A stretch of 5,354 nt of DNA from Chryseobacterium gleum (GTDB taxonomy: Bacteria; Bacteroidota; Bacteroidia; UBA10329), in the NCBI GenBank assembly GCA_945874195.1, contig CAMCFW010000183.1, forward strand, positions 1 to 5,354, written 5' to 3'. Position 1 is the stretch's first letter, and each line of letters opens with the position of its first letter. Position numbers and translations under genes: made by a program. Positions 4,698 to 5,354 of this stretch are shown one piece after another. The notes under the pieces are model-generated. The model was not told the origin of the DNA and searched no databases. It was given only the letters and a program-made list of their open reading frames with translations.

Positions 4698-5156
4698 ATG
4701 AAGATAGCCCTTTTGATCTTTGCCGTTCTGAACTTCGCAGCCCTTGGAATCGGAGGATTCCTAATGGGCGGTGAAGTGACCGGAACCTGGTATGCCGAAT
4801 TGAACAAAGCCCCGTGGACACCACCCGGTTGGGTCTTCGGTGCAGCATGGACCACCATCATGCTCTGTTTCTCCATTTATATGGCACAAGCATGGGGAAT
4901 GATCGAGAATAGGAATTCCCTCATTGCACTATTCACTGTTCAATGGCTGCTGAATGTGGCCTGGAACCCCGTCTTCTTCAAATTTCATCAGGTTACCTTC
5001 GGGCTGGTGCTGATCGTTTCGCTTACGGTGCTTATCGGCTATTTCCTTTTTGGGCTGATGCCACAGATGAAATGGCGGTCGCTGCTCGTGGCGCCCTACT
5101 TCGTCTGGTTGCTGGTGGCCACCTCGCTCAATGCCTACATCCTGCTGAAAAACTGA
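4698..5156 (+). CDS. tspO: TspO/MBR family membrane protein (152 aa)
   Basis: TspO proteins (PF03073) are five-helix membrane proteins that bind porphyrins and related ligands; some bacterial members degrade protoporphyrin or act as stress-linked sensors. The protein is hydrophobic with about five membrane segments (roughly residues 2-24, 44-67, 75-96, 99-121 and 128-149). Family motifs are present: WYAELNKAPWTPPGWVFG (31-48), with K37, P39, W40 and P42-P43; NVAWNPVFF (86-94); and PYFVWLLVATSLNAYI (133-148). Trp51 and Trp137 lie at or close to the positions of the two tryptophans implicated in porphyrin breakdown in other bacterial TspO proteins. The Tyr that often follows the first one in WTxxY is Met55 here. 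The ATG at 4698 gives the normal family start and length. It is a single gene divergent from the symporter, and no heme or carotenoid genes adjoin it, so the ligand is open. Confidence 0.92.
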   Translation: MKIALLIFAVLNFAALGIGGFLMGGEVTGTWYAELNKAPWTPPGWVFGAAWTTIMLCFSIYMAQAWGMIENRNSLIALFTVQWLLNVAWNPVFFKFHQVTFGLVLIVSLTVLIGYFLFGLMPQMKWRSLLVAPYFVWLLVATSLNAYILLKN

Positions 5157-5199
5157 AGGTCGTTCTGGCCCTGACCCTCGCGGCACAGGCCCCGAGCAA

Positions 5200-5295
5200 T
5201 TGGACATGAACCCATTAGAGAATGGCGTGTACACCATCCGTTTCGTTGGCCTATCAGGAACAACTAAAAGCACAAGGGTGATGTTGGCCAAATAA
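5200..5295 (+). pseudogene. Remnant of a T9SS C-terminal sorting domain
   Basis: In the frame of the TAA at 5293-5295 the sequence reads LDMNPLENGVYTIRF, then VGLSGTTKSTRVMLAK and stop. This has the signature of the type A C-terminal sorting tail of Bacteroidota secreted proteins (Por_Secre_tail, TIGR04183 / PF18962): L-D-(L/M)-x-x-L-x-x-GVY-x-(I/V)-R, a short loop, then x-T-x-(K/R)-V-x-(L/V)-x-K at the very end of the protein. Upstream in the same frame (5158-5199) the sequence, with RSGPDPRGTGPEQ, no longer resembles the domain. The frame then runs antiparallel in meaning to the TspO gene end, so no secreted passenger is attached. An ATG at 5206 would give only 29 residues, without a signal peptide. 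I read it as the leftover 3' end of a deleted secreted-protein gene. Confidence 0.55.
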
Positions 5296-5354
5296 GCGCT
5301 GGCTTCCAAACAACTTTCGGTAGATAATGGTGGGTACATCCTCTCAGGCATTAA

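Overview
The window looks like a chromosomal stretch from a member of the Bacteroidota, probably a Flavobacteriales-type lineage. The evidence is a lipoprotein with the Bacteroidota surface-export-like sequence CKED after its lipobox, a decayed type IX secretion (T9SS) C-terminal sorting tail, promoter-like TAnnTTTG boxes in place of sigma70 boxes, and no clear Shine-Dalgarno sequences before the genes. This placement is an inference from content; no marker gene is present.

Layout from left to right. (1) Bases 1-781 hold the C-terminal half of pntB (+), the beta subunit of the proton-translocating NAD(P) transhydrogenase, cut by the window edge. (2) Bases 782-1757 carry no intact gene. They hold a decayed C-terminal piece of an Mrr-type restriction endonuclease (-). 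That piece is broken exactly where a tandem array of 21-bp units begins (1007-1195, degenerate to 1237). Then come a strong hairpin and several palindromes, and a second, unrelated array of 21-bp units arranged in a 63-bp higher-order repeat (1410-1640). Diverged copies of a short element flank the second array. (3) A minus-strand pair follows: a two-CBS-domain protein (1758-2165) and a small low-molecular-weight tyrosine-phosphatase-like protein (2276-2593), each with its own candidate promoter. (4) Divergent from the phosphatase is a small lipocalin-like lipoprotein (+, 2709-3164). (5) Convergent with it is an SDF-family dicarboxylate/amino acid:cation symporter (-, 3189-4565). (6) Divergent from the symporter is a TspO/MBR-family membrane protein (+, 4698-5156), with a perfect 12-bp palindrome in the shared upstream region. 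(7) The last 200 bases carry the orphan tail of a T9SS-secreted protein (about 5200-5295) and a possible further remnant at the edge.

The intact genes are ordinary, mostly single-gene units: redox cofactor balancing, nucleotide sensing, a phosphatase, solute uptake and TspO. They do not form an obvious pathway. The unusual part is 782-1757, a gene-free patch where a restriction-enzyme relic abuts two independent arrays of identical 21-bp period. It looks like a scar or a rapidly changing repeat locus rather than a coding system. I found no convincing new multi-gene system here.
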